From assembly GCA_013214025.1 (NCBI GenBank), contig JABSRN010000067.1, forward strand, positions 1 through 64,000: a stretch of DNA of 64,000 nt, read 5' to 3'. This DNA comes from Polyangiaceae bacterium. Its GTDB lineage: Bacteria; Myxococcota_A; Polyangia; Polyangiales; Polyangiaceae. The position numbers and the translations under genes were made by a program. Shown one piece after another: positions 9,621 through 19,980 of this stretch (its first letter is position 1; the number at the start of each line of letters is the position of its first letter). Below the pieces are notes generated by a model. That model ran no database searches. It had not been told where the DNA came from and saw nothing but the letters and a program-made list of their open reading frames with translations.

Positions 9621-12600
9621 TGAATGCCGTATTCGCGCAGTCGTCGGTAGAACGTCCGTCTAGGAATACCGCTGATCTCTGCTGCCTTAACGCGATTCCA
9701 ATTGCAGCTCTTGAGGGCTTGAACGATCCGCTCCTTTTCTTCTCTTCGATGCTTGAAGGCGGTCTCTTTTCGAGCCCGCCCTTTGCCCGGCGCACCGCTC
9801 AGCGCGACGGTTGAGGCGACAACGGGATCCGCTTCGCTCACCTGGTAACCGTCCGGGATCGTGAAGTCCTCCGGCTCCAATTCTTCGAGATCACTCAGCA
9901 CCCAGGCGTTGAGCAGCACGTGTTCGAGCTGACGGACGTTTCCGGGCCAGTCGTAGTCCATCAAGCGACGAAGGGACGCTCGGGTCACCGTCTTCTTCTC
10001 GCGTTTGTAGCGGGCGGCGAAAATCCCGAGGAAGTGGTCCACCAACGGCGGAATGTCGTCCGTTCGGTCGCGCAAGGCCGGGAGCGGCAGTTCCACTACG
10101 TGGATCCGATAGTACAGATCCTCGCGGAAACTGCCATCCCGCACCAGTGACTGCAAATCGCGATGGGTCGCGAAGAGGAAGCGTACATCGACCGGCTGCT
10201 CCTCGGCTCCCCCCACGGGGCGCACTGCGTGTTCCTGCAGTACCCGCAGGAGCGCTGCCTGCATCTTGTGGGGCATCTCGCCGATTTCATCGAGCAAAAT
10301 CACGCCGCCAGCCGCTTCCCGAATCAATCCAGGTCGCGCTCGGTCGGCACCTGTAAATGCACCGCGCACGTGACCGAAGAGTTCGCTCTCCAGTAGGTGC
10401 TCGGGGATCGCGCCGCAGTTGATTCCGATGAAGGGTTTGTCGCTACGGCTCGACACCCGGTGTACTGCCCGGGCCGCTACCTCTTTGCCCGTACCGCTCT
10501 CCCCTGTGATGAGCACGGGAATATCAGTGTCCTTCACCCGCTCGATGAGGGAATAGCAGCGACGCATCGCCTCACTGGTCCCGACGAGCCCCTGATAACC
10601 GAAATGGCCGTACAGCGTGTCCCGTGCGTCCAACAACTTTCGCCGGGTGCGTTTCAACCGAGCGGTGCGGTCCGCCAACAGTTCCTTCAGTTCGTCTTGG
10701 GCTTCCAATAGCTGTGAGTTCGCCGCCTCCAGCTGCTCTGCCCGTCCGCGATTCTCGGAAACGAGCCGAGCGGTTTCGAAGGCTAGGCCGACCTGATCCG
10801 CAAAAGCACAGAGACTGGGTAGCTCTTGCTCGAAGTGCCGCCCCGGCTTGAGCCGCGTTTCCAAGTAGAGAGCCCCGTTGGCTTCACCGGAACGAAAGAA
10901 TATCGGAACGCAAGCCACCGATTTGAGCTGCAGCTGATGCACGGAGGCATAACCCTGGATGCGGTCGTCATCCCCAGCGTTAATGCTGAGCAATGGCTCG
11001 CAACTCCGAATGACTTTTTCAGCAATGGATTTTGAAAATTCGAGGTGCTCGCTATCACCGACTCGAGTTCGAGACGTGTGCACGGCAAGACCGCCGTCCT
11101 TTTCGAGCAGCAGCACGAAGCCGCGCTCAGCGTCCACAAGCTCAACTGCGAAATCGGTGACCCGTTCGGCGAGACGGCCCAAGTCGAATTCTTGAAGTAG
11201 CTCGTGGTTGATCTCCAGAAGCTGGGCCAATCGTTTTTCGATCGGAGTTGTCGCGTGGGCGGACAGTTCGCTCGTGCGCCCACTACGCCGTGTAATCAGC
11301 GGAGCCGACGTGACAAAATGGGTCGAAGCGTGACCCATCAGCTGGTCTACCTGGAGGCGAAGGGCGCTCCGCCGCGGCTCGTTCCAGAACACTTCCCTCA
11401 GGTCCCGGGGCAAACGAGCCGCGATGGCCTCCAACTCCGTCAGAGCTTCTTCACGATCCCGGCGAGCGGTGAGAGGTTGCCCGCTCGCTTCGTTCAGTTG
11501 CGCCCGGGCGGCGAGAGTACGCCAAACGAACTCCCGCTGACGGGCGTCGCGCGCCGCCTCCAGAGCCTTGTCCAAATGCTCCGTCGCGCGAACTTCATCG
11601 CCGGCGGCCTCCGAAAAATGGGCGCTCGCCAGATAGTACAGCGCTCGGTGGGAACTCCCGTCGCCGAGACCTGCCTCTGCGCTCGCCAGGCGCTCCGTCA
11701 AAGTTGCGAGATCCACGATCTTGGTTCGAGCCGCGACCACGATGCCTTCTAGTCGAGCCTCGGCGGCATCCATGCCGAGCCCCAGCTCTTCGTAGGCCGC
11801 CGCACATTCTTCGTAGGCCCGCGCCGCCCGGTCGAAAGCGTCTTCGCAGCCCGCGTGCTCCGCTTGTAGACCGATCAGCTGCGCGCGCATCACCGGCGTC
11901 AGCTGATCTCGCTGAGCTTCCAAGGTGGAGATACTGGTCTGGGCGCGGGAGAGTCGACCCAGATAGAGATCAGCGTTGGCGAGATTCAACAGAGCTTGGC
12001 GCACCGTGGAGAGCCGGCCCGATCGACGTCCCATGTCGACCGCCGCCTCATAGCGCTCCATTGAGCGCGCCAGATCGCCGCTGATTTTGAGCAAACCGGC
12101 TGAATTGAGCAATACCGTGGCCAAGGTCCCCGCGTCCGACGCCTTTTCCGCGGCATTCAAGGCTTCTTCGTAGGCCTCGCGAGCCCCCGGGACGTCGTCA
12201 CCCCGTTGCAGTACCAAGGCGAGGCAGGCCCAAGACAGCGCCACCATGCGGTCGCTGCCAATCCGGCCGGCGTTTGATACAGCCGCCCGCAGAGACTTGA
12301 GGGCTTCCTGCTCTTCCCCCATGTAACAAAGCGCCAGCCCCATATAGGCCTTGCCCTCGATGGCTATCGCCCCCTCGCCGTCGCTGATGGGCTCGAGCAG
12401 GCTGAGAGCCTTGCTGTAGTCACCGGTGCCCACATGGGAACGACCCAAGTAAACCTGCCAGGCTAACGCGTCTGGAGTTCCCTCTTGAGACTCGGCGGCC
12501 GTGCGCACTGCCTCGAGCTGAGCCTGGGCCGACTTGGCTTGGCCTAGCCCCAGATCCAGTCGTGCGCGGGCTATCGCCATCGGCAGTGCATCCACGTCGG

Positions 12601-14038
12601 TGACGAGATCCAACGCCTCGCTGGCGTCGCGAAATTGGCCATGTTCCAAGAGCTCCAGCCCACGGAGATAAGGATTTTCAGGGAAGTCGGATCTGTTGCG
12701 GGTGATGCCCGCCAGCACTCGTTCCAAGTCCGCATCGCCCGCAACAGCTTCGCGTGCGACCAGCGACACCGTGCGACGAAGTTCACCGGGCCGCCCTCGC
12801 GAGACGCCGTATATGCGCGCGACCATCTTGTCGGTGAGCGAAGGGACCACCCGGCGCAACAGGGCCTTGGCGGCGTGCTCCCCCAGAGGAGGGATCGAAA
12901 AGGGCTGCGCTTCGATACCCAACGGGCTCACGCCAACGATGACCAAGCGGGCACCGGCCTCAACGGCCTGCGATAGAGCGGCTTGGCCCGCCTCGCTCAG
13001 ACGGTCAGCGTCATCCACCAAGATGACCAGGCCACGGTGTTGGGGATGGTCGTTCAATTCCTCTACTACCGCATCACGATCGATGACTGCGCGATCCAAC
13101 CAAGCCAACGGGCGGCCTTCGATTCCCAGAGTCCACGCGAGACGACGCAGCAGAGTTGATCGACCGGCCCCCCGCTCGCCCGAGAGCTGCAGGCAGCTGC
13201 CGATGGGCAAGGCGTAAACCACCTCGACCAATTGCGTCGACAAGGCATCGATCTCGACGATCGGCCAGAGACCCCCAGGATCCGTGGCGATAAAAGTATC
13301 CGAATTACCAAGAGCCAACCTCAGAGCGTTTGAGAACTCATCCGCCGACGGATAACGCTCATTGGGAGACTCGTTGGTCGCTCGCTCTGCCACATCGGCG
13401 AGCGCTCGTTGTCGGTCTTCGCTCCAGCGCCGATCCCCCACTTCGAGGATCTCCTGGAGAGTCGCGCCCAAAGCGTATATTTCGGCGCGCACTCCCACCG
13501 GCTCCCCTGCGAGTAGCTCGGGGGCGGCGTAGCGAGGTGTCAAGCCTTGCGCCAGGGTGCCGCCATCCCGCCACGGGGACGCCAAGCCGAGATCGACAAG
13601 GGTCGCCCGCTGAGGCGATTCCACAATGATGTTGGCTGGCTTGATATCACCGTGCAGCAGACCCGATCGGTGCACAGCCGTGACTTGATCCGCCGCATGC
13701 ACCAGGGCGTCCAACAGCACATCCGGCAGCTCTCCGTCGTCGATCAGTTCGAGCAGACTCTGACCCTCCACCAGCTCACGGACCATATAGGGGCGCCGAC
13801 TGCCCGGTAGGCGACCGAAGTGAATCACCCGGGGAACCCCCAAGCCCTCCAAACCCGAGAGCGTAACAGCCTCGCGAACCAAAGCCGCCATCTCGACTTC
13901 GCTCGCGTCTTCAGCCAGCACCTTCAGCGCTAGACGATCGCCCGTATGTCGGTCCTGAACGGCCCAGACTTCGCCACCGCCGCCCTCCCCCAGTTGAGAG
14001 AGAGCGCGATAACGGCTCGGCAACTCGAGCCGGGACAT
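9617..14038 (-). CDS. Ser/Thr kinase - AAA - TPR - GAF - sigma-54 activator fusion
   Basis: A 1473-residue cytoplasmic regulator. Domains in order: protein kinase (about 9 to 250) with Lys39, the catalytic loop [10 protein letters not shown] (Asp131, Asn136), DLG at 149 and AAPE; a STAND/AAA-like ATPase whose Walker A reads GERGAGRST (287 to 295, Arg in place of Lys) with Walker [12 protein letters not shown]; a long TPR-like helical region (about 450 to 880); a GAF domain (about 930 to 1085); a coiled coil (about 1090 to 1140); a sigma-54 AAA+ domain from about 1150 with [14 protein letters not shown] (about 1226) and VILLDEI; and a Fis-type helix-turn-helix at the end. It joins kinase signalling and direct promoter activation in one chain. 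Target promoters are unknown. Confidence 0.92.
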   Translation of the reverse strand: MSRLELPSRYRALSQLGEGGGGEVWAVQDRHTGDRLALKVLAEDASEVEMAALVREAVTLSGLEGLGVPRVIHFGRLPGSRRPYMVRELVEGQSLLELIDDGELPDVLLDALVHAADQVTAVHRSGLLHGDIKPANIIVESPQRATLVDLGLASPWRDGGTLAQGLTPRYAAPELLAGEPVGVRAEIYALGATLQEILEVGDRRWSEDRQRALADVAERATNESPNERYPSADEFSNALRLALGNSDTFIATDPGGLWPIVEIDALSTQLVEVVYALPIGSCLQLSGERGAGRSTLLRRLAWTLGIEGRPLAWLDRAVIDRDAVVEELNDHPQHRGLVILVDDADRLSEAGQAALSQAVEAGARLVIVGVSPLGIEAQPFSIPPLGEHAAKALLRRVVPSLTDKMVARIYGVSRGRPGELRRTVSLVAREAVAGDADLERVLAGITRNRSDFPENPYLRGLELLEHGQFRDASEALDLVTDVDALPMAIARARLDLGLGQAKSAQAQLEAVRTAAESQEGTPDALAWQVYLGRSHVGTGDYSKALSLLEPISDGEGAIAIEGKAYMGLALCYMGEEQEALKSLRAAVSNAGRIGSDRMVALSWACLALVLQRGDDVPGAREAYEEALNAAEKASDAGTLATVLLNSAGLLKISGDLARSMERYEAAVDMGRRSGRLSTVRQALLNLANADLYLGRLSRAQTSISTLEAQRDQLTPVMRAQLIGLQAEHAGCEDAFDRAARAYEECAAAYEELGLGMDAAEARLEGIVVAARTKIVDLATLTERLASAEAGLGDGSSHRALYYLASAHFSEAAGDEVRATEHLDKALEAARDARQREFVWRTLAARAQLNEASGQPLTARRDREEALTELEAIAARLPRDLREVFWNEPRRSALRLQVDQLMGHASTHFVTSAPLITRRSGRTSELSAHATTPIEKRLAQLLEINHELLQEFDLGRLAERVTDFAVELVDAERGFVLLLEKDGGLAVHTSRTRVGDSEHLEFSKSIAEKVIRSCEPLLSINAGDDDRIQGYASVHQLQLKSVACVPIFFRSGEANGALYLETRLKPGRHFEQELPSLCAFADQVGLAFETARLVSENRGRAEQLEAANSQLLEAQDELKELLADRTARLKRTRRKLLDARDTLYGHFGYQGLVGTSEAMRRCYSLIERVKDTDIPVLITGESGTGKEVAARAVHRVSSRSDKPFIGINCGAIPEHLLESELFGHVRGAFTGADRARPGLIREAAGGVILLDEIGEMPHKMQAALLRVLQEHAVRPVGGAEEQPVDVRFLFATHRDLQSLVRDGSFREDLYYRIHVVELPLPALRDRTDDIPPLVDHFLGIFAARYKREKKTVTRASLRRLMDYDWPGNVRQLEHVLLNAWVLSDLEELEPEDFTIPDGYQVSEADPVVASTVALSGAPGKGRARKETAFKHRREEKERIVQALKSCNWNRVKAAEISGIPRRTFYRRLREYGIQ

Positions 14039-14044
14039 CGTGGC

Positions 14045-14968
14045 CTACAACCCGTAGTCGGCGCCGAGTCCGATGAAGAAACCGCTGGTTCCGAAACCGA
14101 GATCGAGTCGGGTTACAACATCGCGAGTGGGTTTGTAGCGAAAACCGGTCTGCAAGGCGAGCCACGGAAAGAGGATCGCCTTGCTGCCGCCGTCTGCCCA
14201 ACTGGGCTCGGTGTAACCGTTGTAGTGATCGCCTTGGTCGTCGCAGTAGCCAGGCTCAGCTACGCCGGGGGCTCCAAAGCCGGGGCCAGAGCACGGGAGA
14301 ATCTCGTCGCCGTTGCGGTACGCTTCGGTTCGAACCAAGTCGCCAAACACAAATCCCAAACCCACGCCGGTGCCGTAGATGAGCGAGAACTCGGGACTGA
14401 ATTCATTGCTCCACATGAAATCGTTCTGCAGGTAGAGAATACCAAGCTCGCTATCGATGATTTCCCATGCGTCGTCGGGTTCGGTGCTGGACTTAAAATC
14501 CATGCCGTCGATGGAATAGTCGGCCCAGCTGAGGCCCATATTGTATTCGAAGCCGTCCTTGCGAACGATGAACTCAAGACCGTAGTTGGGGATGTTTACC
14601 GTCTGCCCGCCCTCGGCGAACATGTTGAGCATGAACTTGGGCACGGTAATCAGACGGAAGCGCGCGCCCACGAACAGGTATGTCTCTCCCGGCAGCTCGG
14701 CTGCGCTCTGACCCAAGGCCGCCGCGTCGATTTGCTCCTGCATCTCGGCACTGACGTCGCCCTGCCCCTCTGGCTGCTCCTCCGCTTGCACATCGCTATC
14801 GGCGGCGCCTACATCGCCGACCTTCTCTGTGGTGACGTCGCTATCGGCAATGGCCTTTTCCGTCGGCGTGTCGCCACCTTCGGGTTGAGCCACCGCCGTC
14901 GCGCTCAAGAGGGGAAGCACGAGGGCCAAGCTGCCCCGACAAACACGACTAATATTTAATGATTTCAT
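14045..14968 (-). CDS. Predicted outer-membrane beta-barrel protein
   Basis: A 307-residue exported protein. A signal peptide ends near AVAQPEGG; residues about 28 to 85 are an acidic low-complexity linker; from about 95 the chain has alternating, aromatic-rich strands (ETYLFVGARFRLITVPKFML, YNMGLSWADYSIDG, FSLIYGTGVGLGFVFGDLV) and ends TSGFFIGLGADYGL, as expected for an outer-membrane barrel. A mid-chain extracellular-type loop carries two cysteines (LPCSGPG and PGYCDDQ). No named family recognised. The stop lies six bases before the kinase-activator gene, so they probably form one operon; the upstream region carries repeated TGTGCCA/TGGCACA half-sites. Confidence 0.7.
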   Translation of the reverse strand: MKSLNISRVCRGSLALVLPLLSATAVAQPEGGDTPTEKAIADSDVTTEKVGDVGAADSDVQAEEQPEGQGDVSAEMQEQIDAAALGQSAAELPGETYLFVGARFRLITVPKFMLNMFAEGGQTVNIPNYGLEFIVRKDGFEYNMGLSWADYSIDGMDFKSSTEPDDAWEIIDSELGILYLQNDFMWSNEFSPEFSLIYGTGVGLGFVFGDLVRTEAYRNGDEILPCSGPGFGAPGVAEPGYCDDQGDHYNGYTEPSWADGGSKAILFPWLALQTGFRYKPTRDVVTRLDLGFGTSGFFIGLGADYGL

Positions 14969-15015
14969 AAGTTTCCCCTAGACCCTTCGAGACAACACCA
15001 CACTGCAGCTCGGAG

Positions 15016-15216
15016 TGTGCCACAAACGCCTGGCACATCCAAGACGGGACTCTTCGGCGGTCTGGAACTGCCAAATTCCGCATAGTCGCGCTGGCGCCAC
15101 TCGTACTAAACCAGTGTGCCAAATGGCCCAGATCGGCACAATATACGCCACATTTGCACACAACAGCCGGGCCCCCCACGGACTATCGGCTCTGACACCG
15201 GACCCTAACTGGCACA
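15016..15216. promoter_or_regulatory. Cluster of TGTGCCA/TGGCACA half-sites
   Basis: Five copies of the heptamer TGTGCCA or its complement, one of them with one mismatch, occur in 200 bases upstream of the gene that starts at 14968. A perfect inverted repeat TGTGCCA-N8-TGGCACA lies at 15016 to 15037; a second pair, TGTGCCA at 15115 and CGGCACA at 15134, is spaced by 12 to 13 bases; a further TGGCACA is at 15210. This looks like an array of binding sites for a dimeric regulator. Which protein binds is unknown; the Fis-type domain encoded just downstream is a candidate. No other gene lies in 14969 to 15241. Confidence 0.45.
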
Positions 15217-15241
15217 GCTGCCCGCGGATGCTCGAGAAGCG

Positions 15242-15526
15242 TCAGCCAGCGCGACGTGCGTCGCTTAGTCGCGCCACTTCGCATTCGAGTCTCTTGATGC
15301 AGCGACGCAGCTCTCGAACCTCTTCAGCGGTGGAAAGACCGAGCGTCCTTGCCAGCCGGTCCATTTGCTCGGCAGTAAAATCGTTCACGATACCCGTTAC
15401 CTGCACCACGCTCATGAGCATTCGGAGCAGCTGCTCATTCTGCATCAGCTTCGCGACCCGCGGCTCCGCGATCAGTTCGAGGCCCATGCGCTTCATGTCT
15501 TGGCGGAGGTGATCAGTGATGCTCAT
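15242..15526 (-). CDS. Small helical protein, coiled-coil C-terminus
   Basis: A 94-residue soluble protein of unrecognised family. The first 60 residues are amphipathic helix (MSITDHLRQDMKRMGLELI, NEQLLRMLMSVVQVTGIV), followed by a heptad-like helix (AEEVRELRRCIKRLECEVARL) that should form a coiled coil. The pattern recalls the short helical proteins that bind polyhydroxyalkanoate granules or chaperone partners, but I cannot assign it. Codon use looks like its neighbours. It has its own ATG and stands alone between the half-site cluster and prkA; the 237 bases after it hold no recognised feature. Confidence 0.6.
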   Translation of the reverse strand: MSITDHLRQDMKRMGLELIAEPRVAKLMQNEQLLRMLMSVVQVTGIVNDFTAEQMDRLARTLGLSTAEEVRELRRCIKRLECEVARLSDARRAG

Positions 15527-15763
15527 CAGCGTACCCTTGGGCTCGACGGGTCAGCCCCGCCTCTAAGCTCCCCAAATGTACGCTGGGCCAACGCCCTGTG
15601 CAAGGCCGGGGAGCCGACGGAGGCGCTAGACGCGCCCCGGTGTCGCTACTTGGGCGAGCCCCTGCCGCGTCGGCGGACACTCCGCGCGCTGATCGTGACA
15701 TCGCCGCCAGCCTGCTAACGGCGATGCTGATCTCTGCAGCGACCGTGCGGGACCCTGTGGCAG

Positions 15764-17827
15764 TTATTCGGCGGCGTCACCGCGCGCGAAGATGGATGCC
15801 ACATAGTTCAATACATCCGTGGCACTGACTTCGTTGTAGCCGAAGTAGCGCATTAAGCGACTCTTGATGATGTCGATCTTCTCTTGGGTCTCTTTGTCCA
15901 CCACAGCGCTAACCAAGGTTTTCAGCTTGATGCTGTCCTTCTGGTCCTCGAACAATTTCAGTTCCAACGCGCGTCGCAATCGGTCATTCGTCTGCCAGTC
16001 GAACTGCTTGCCTTCAATGGCTTTGGCGCCAATGAAGTTCATGATCTCGCGGCGGAAGTCCTCTTTGCGGTTGTCCGCAATATCGATTTTTTCTTCGATG
16101 CTGCGCATCATGCGCTCGTCGGGCTCCTCCGCCTGGCCCGTGTAGCGATTCTTGACCTTCTCCTTGAGAGTGTAGGCCTTGATGTTGTCGATGTAATTCG
16201 ACGCCAGTTTCGCGATGGCTTCCTCATCAGCACTGATGGCACGCTGGACCTCGTTCTTGACGATCTCTTCGTACTCACGCTTGACGACGCCGATAAGCTC
16301 GCCGTACTGCCGGCGCTCTTCGTCGTTCGTGATCAGTGAATGATTGGTGAGGCCCTTCTCCAGCTCATTGAGGACCATGAAAGGGTTGATCGTGCCGTCT
16401 GCGATATCGCTCACCAAAGCATTCGAGATCTTGTCCTGGACGTAACGGGGACTGATCCCGGCCATGCCCTCTCGGCTGCTCTCCTTGCGTAGCTCCTTGA
16501 CGGTGTCCTGGGTGTAGCCGGGAAGCACCTTGCCGTCGTAGAGCTTCATTTTCTGAATGAGCTGGAGATTGTGTTTCTTAGGCTCTTCCAAACGCGTGAG
16601 CACCGCCCACATGGCCGCGACCTCAAGAGTGTGAGGAGCGATGTGACGCCCCTTGACCTTGGCTTGGCTGAACTCTTTTTCGTAGATCTTGATCTCGTCA
16701 CTTAGGCGAGTGATGTACGGAATGTCGATCTTGATCGTCCTGTCCCGCAGCGCCTCCATGAACTCGTTGTTCAAGAGCCGGCGATACTCCGCCTCATTGG
16801 TGTGGCCGATGATCACCTCGTCGATGTCCGTCTGAGCGAACTTTTTCGGCTTGACACGATGCTCCTGGGAAGCTCCCAGCAGATCGTAGAGGAAGGCAAC
16901 ATCCAGCTTCAGCATCTCCACGAACTCGATCATGCCCCGGTTGGCGATGTTGAATTCGCCGTCGAAGTTGAAGGCACGCGGATCAGAGTCCGAACCGTAT
17001 TCGGCGATCTTGCGATAGTTGATGTCACCGGTCAGTTCCGTGCTGTCCTGGTTCTTCTCGTCCTTGGGCTGGAATGTGCCAATGCCCACGCGATCTTTTT
17101 CGCTGAGAATGAAGCGAAAAACTCGGATGTGTTTGGTGACGACCTTGGCCCAGTCGCCTTCGTATTTTTCCATCAAGCCTTGGAAGATGAACCGACTGGC
17201 GGGATCCAAATCGCCGTCGACGACCACTGGGAAGAGCTCGTTGGAAAGCCCGAGCTCTTCGATGGCCTTGCTGCGCCAATCTTGCGGAATGAGACGCAGG
17301 GGCTCTTCTCGCATGGGGGAGATGAAATCTTCGCCGTCGCTGCTCGCCAGCCCGGTGCCTGTCAGATTCACCCACTTGAAGGTGTAGAGAGCTCCGTCCG
17401 GTTTGGTGGAATAGGCCTCCAAGCCCTTCTTCAGCGCCCGGGCGATGGTCGACTTGCTGGAGCCCACTGGGCCATGCAGCAGAATCACCCGTTTTTCAGG
17501 GCCGTAACCCTCGGCGGCTGCCTTGAGCACGTTGATGAGACGCATGAGCGGAATGTCCAACCCGAACACCGCATCCTTGCCTGAGTCTTCGGGGTCCTGG
17601 AAGAAGCGGTAGCGAACCAGCTTTTTCTTGTTGTCGATGTACTCATCGTGGCCTGCGGCGATGATCATATCGAAACACCGCTGGAAGGCGTTGCGAGTTA
17701 CCTTTGGGGTCTTTCGGACAATTTCCAGGTAATCCTCAAAACCCCCTTCCCACGCGAGGTCTCGATACAGGTCGTAGTCCTGCATCGCTGCCACGGTTTT
17801 GATCATGCTGCCTTCTGATTCGCCCAT
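15764..17827 (-). CDS. prkA: PrkA-type AAA+ serine protein kinase
   Basis: A 687-residue protein of the PrkA (YeaG) family, slightly longer than the about 640-residue E. coli protein. The N-terminal AAA part has [12 protein letters not shown], a Walker [10 protein letters not shown] and [16 protein letters not shown]; the C-terminal PrkA part holds [37 protein letters not shown] and the [23 protein letters not shown] stretch. In other bacteria PrkA is produced under starvation or sporulation and works with YeaH and SpoVR; neither is next to it here. The start chosen is the ATG of MGESEGS with GGGGAG upstream; the ATG of MIKTV seven codons later, after AGAAGGCAGC, is about as likely. Confidence 0.93.
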   Translation of the reverse strand: MGESEGSMIKTVAAMQDYDLYRDLAWEGGFEDYLEIVRKTPKVTRNAFQRCFDMIIAAGHDEYIDNKKKLVRYRFFQDPEDSGKDAVFGLDIPLMRLINVLKAAAEGYGPEKRVILLHGPVGSSKSTIARALKKGLEAYSTKPDGALYTFKWVNLTGTGLASSDGEDFISPMREEPLRLIPQDWRSKAIEELGLSNELFPVVVDGDLDPASRFIFQGLMEKYEGDWAKVVTKHIRVFRFILSEKDRVGIGTFQPKDEKNQDSTELTGDINYRKIAEYGSDSDPRAFNFDGEFNIANRGMIEFVEMLKLDVAFLYDLLGASQEHRVKPKKFAQTDIDEVIIGHTNEAEYRRLLNNEFMEALRDRTIKIDIPYITRLSDEIKIYEKEFSQAKVKGRHIAPHTLEVAAMWAVLTRLEEPKKHNLQLIQKMKLYDGKVLPGYTQDTVKELRKESSREGMAGISPRYVQDKISNALVSDIADGTINPFMVLNELEKGLTNHSLITNDEERRQYGELIGVVKREYEEIVKNEVQRAISADEEAIAKLASNYIDNIKAYTLKEKVKNRYTGQAEEPDERMMRSIEEKIDIADNRKEDFRREIMNFIGAKAIEGKQFDWQTNDRLRRALELKLFEDQKDSIKLKTLVSAVVDKETQEKIDIIKSRLMRYFGYNEVSATDVLNYVASIFARGDAAE

Positions 17828-18175
17828 AACCCCAAGTCTCCCCGGCTCCTGCAGCCTCCTCGGACACAGAAAAGCTCTCTTTATGATTAGCACAATCGAC
17901 AGCTCAGCTCTGCCCGGCCGTGAGCCGCAATGTGTAGGGGTCTTCACCACCCACAACGATTCCAGACTGCGAGGAAAAACCGGACAACGCGCAATACGCT
18001 AGTCACCGCTCCAAGTGAGTTCCGACAATCAGCTCAGTCTGTCAGGAGATTTGGTAAAACCGTCCAAGCAGCCGACGACAAAGAGAAGCGCGCGCGAGTT
18101 TTCAGCTCCCCGATCCGAGCGACAAACAATGGCGGCCGCTGAGCCGTTTACCGATCGCCGTCGGTCAACTTTCCG
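17828..18175. other. Intergenic region upstream of prkA
   Basis: No credible coding frame, RNA or strong promoter was seen in these 348 bases. It should hold the promoter of prkA and the end of the lipoprotein gene unit, but no clear sigma-70 or sigma-54 boxes could be picked. Confidence 0.5.
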
Positions 18176-18727
18176 TCAAGGCGAGCGAGGAAGCATGTCC
18201 AGCGGCATGCTCGGCGCGCCTTCATGAATCGCGCCGTTGCCTACCCAATAAACTACCCGTGGGTCAGCCACGCCATCGGTCAAAACGTCCAGTCGCAACA
18301 CTTCGGATTGGGGGAGCTGCAGGTACAGCCCGTCCTTATCCTCAGCAGTGACAGCTACCCAGCGAATCGCTCCGTCATCCATTCGTTGAGCGTAGTCGTG
18401 GGGCTCCAACTGATCGCCGCTGAAGCTCGTGATGGTCGCCTCCGATGTGGTGCTCGCGATGACGTCGAACACGCAGAGGTAACCGCTGATCAAGGAGTCA
18501 CAGGTGGTAAAAATGTGCCAACCGCGCGCTGCTGAGTATTCGACAAAGACGCCTACCCCCACGCCGGACTCCGCGACTAGGCGCTCGTCGACATCCACGT
18601 CCACCGACTCAACGATGCCTCCGCCGTCAGCGGGCCCAGGCTCGTCGAAATCGTAAACGGGAGCGGAGGCACACGCACACATCAGCAAACTGAGGCTGGC
18701 AATGGCAGATCGAGCGGGAATGGTCAT
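18176..18727 (-). CDS. Hypothetical lipoprotein
   Basis: A 183-residue exported protein. The N-terminus has a short positive region, a hydrophobic stretch and a lipobox (SLLMCAC), so lipid anchoring is likely. The mature part has an acidic segment (VDVDVDERLVAES) and then a beta-rich domain with three cysteines (TTCDSLISGYLCVFDV). No enzyme motif and no family recognised. It stands in the same direction as the DUF6600-like gene upstream, about 60 bases apart, so they may be co-transcribed. Confidence 0.6.
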   Translation of the reverse strand: MTIPARSAIASLSLLMCACASAPVYDFDEPGPADGGGIVESVDVDVDERLVAESGVGVGVFVEYSAARGWHIFTTCDSLISGYLCVFDVIASTTSEATITSFSGDQLEPHDYAQRMDDGAIRWVAVTAEDKDGLYLQLPQSEVLRLDVLTDGVADPRVVYWVGNGAIHEGAPSMPLDMLPRSP

Positions 18728-18762
18728 GGGCTGTGTGCCTGCATGCCTAGCACGGCCCCGTC

Positions 18763-18792
18763 CCGGCTGCGCTAACGCCGGCTGCGCTAACG
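18763..18792. repeat. Two tandem 15-base repeats
   Basis: CCGGCTGCGCTAACG is repeated twice head to tail, with a further CCGGC following. The repeat overlaps the stop codon of the reverse gene ending at 18787, so each unit carries a potential stop on that strand. Confidence 0.8.
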
Positions 18793-19857
18793 CCGGCGTG
18801 GAGCCGCTCGCCTACGATGCCGAGGGTCAACGGCCGGGCGTGCCCTTGAGCGGGGGTCGTCATAGGGTCGCGAATATCGGCGCCGCGGCGCCCCGGTTGC
18901 CGGAGTCGCCCGAGCTGCCCCAGCGCGTACTGGAGATGCACGTCGCCGGGACCGGGAGCGCACCACTTCAGCCGGAGAAGCCCGCACCGCCCCCAAGCTG
19001 GGCCCCCCATGGGCGAGCCTGTACCGGCTGGGGCGAAGGTAACGCCGCGACGAGCGCACGTAGGAAGCGCGTCTCGCGCTATCGGCCACCAGATGACTGT
19101 GCAGATGGGGGCTAAACAGCGAGGCGCTGGGACAGAACACGTAATAGGCCGGAGCCCGATAGTGCAAGCTGACCGCCACCCCTCGCCGCCAGATGTACAA
19201 CGGCGGGGTCGCGGCCCAACCCAGGAACGCACCACGCCCGGACGGGACCCGAAAGTTCACCCACGCTGGAGAATATCGCCGACCGGCGATCCATGCCCAG
19301 CCAACCCGTGGCACCCACACCCAACGGCCGTGATGAAACACAACCCAGCCGAACGCCAAATCGCTCTCCCAGACCCAGTCATCGTTGGTGTTCAACGCCC
19401 AGTGACCCTGGGTCACGTAGGGGGAAAAATTCTCCCCCACCACGTTGCCGTGGGGGATCCAAACGGTACCGTACTGGGGATCCTCGCGCCAGTAGCCGTA
19501 CTCTTTGAGGTGGGGAGAGAAGTACTCGATGGTGCCCGACTCGGTCTCAGACACCGGAGGCGAGTTGGATGGCGGCACCAGAGTGGAGGGCGCCGGCGGC
19601 ATGGGTCCCGCTTGATCCGGCGGCAACGGGCCTGTCGCTCCTGGAGGCAACGGGCCTGTCGGCGCGCTCTTGGGGCGAAGACGGATACGCGTCACGCCAT
19701 TCTCTTTGGTCACGATGGAGGCCGCGGGCTGGGGGGCTTTGCTGCCCGGCTTCGCTGTGCCGGCCGGTTCCGGTGGCTTGGCCCCGGGCTCGTCGGCCCG
19801 GACCACCGAAGCCATAAAAACCAGCATCACCACCCCCAGAACGCCGCGCCACACCAT
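18787..19857 (-). CDS. DUF6600-like secreted protein with Arg-rich tail
   Basis: A 356-residue exported protein. The start used is the ATG of MVWRGVLGVVMLVF, which gives a clean signal peptide cleaved near VVRADEP; an ATG 14 codons earlier is possible, while longer starts would overlap moeA. After a Pro-rich linker (PLPPGATGPLPPDQAGPMPP) comes a Trp/Tyr-rich region of the type found in DUF6600 proteins: LKEYGYWREDPQYGTVWIPH, GHWALNTNDDWVWESDLAFG and HHGRWVWVPRVGWAWIAGRR. The last 110 residues are Arg/Ser/Pro rich and low in complexity. Function is unknown; an envelope role is likely. It is divergent from moeA. Confidence 0.7.
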   Translation of the reverse strand: MVWRGVLGVVMLVFMASVVRADEPGAKPPEPAGTAKPGSKAPQPAASIVTKENGVTRIRLRPKSAPTGPLPPGATGPLPPDQAGPMPPAPSTLVPPSNSPPVSETESGTIEYFSPHLKEYGYWREDPQYGTVWIPHGNVVGENFSPYVTQGHWALNTNDDWVWESDLAFGWVVFHHGRWVWVPRVGWAWIAGRRYSPAWVNFRVPSGRGAFLGWAATPPLYIWRRGVAVSLHYRAPAYYVFCPSASLFSPHLHSHLVADSARRASYVRSSRRYLRPSRYRLAHGGPSLGAVRASPAEVVRSRSRRRASPVRAGAARATPATGAPRRRYSRPYDDPRSRARPAVDPRHRRRAAPRRR

Positions 19858-19980
19858 GCTGCCAGTGTGAAGCGCCGGGACGGACACGGCAAGGCTCATG
19901 GGGCGCCACCGCGAAGCTGGCGCTGAAAGCGCCACTCCTTGACGCAGCGGGGCGACACGTTCATCAACATAGGCAGAATC

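Noticed and set aside
9617-14038. Inactive kinase because the catalytic loop reads HGD and not HRD, and DLG and not DFG
   Set aside because: The essential Asp, Asn and Lys are all present; non-RD kinases with such changes can be active.
15115-15150. A sigma-54 promoter for the gene starting at 14968
   Set aside because: TGGCAC boxes are present, but the -12 element is poor (TTTAG instead of TTGC). A weak alternative, TGGCGT-N5-GTGCC on the minus strand, matches only partly, so I report the boxes as half-sites only.
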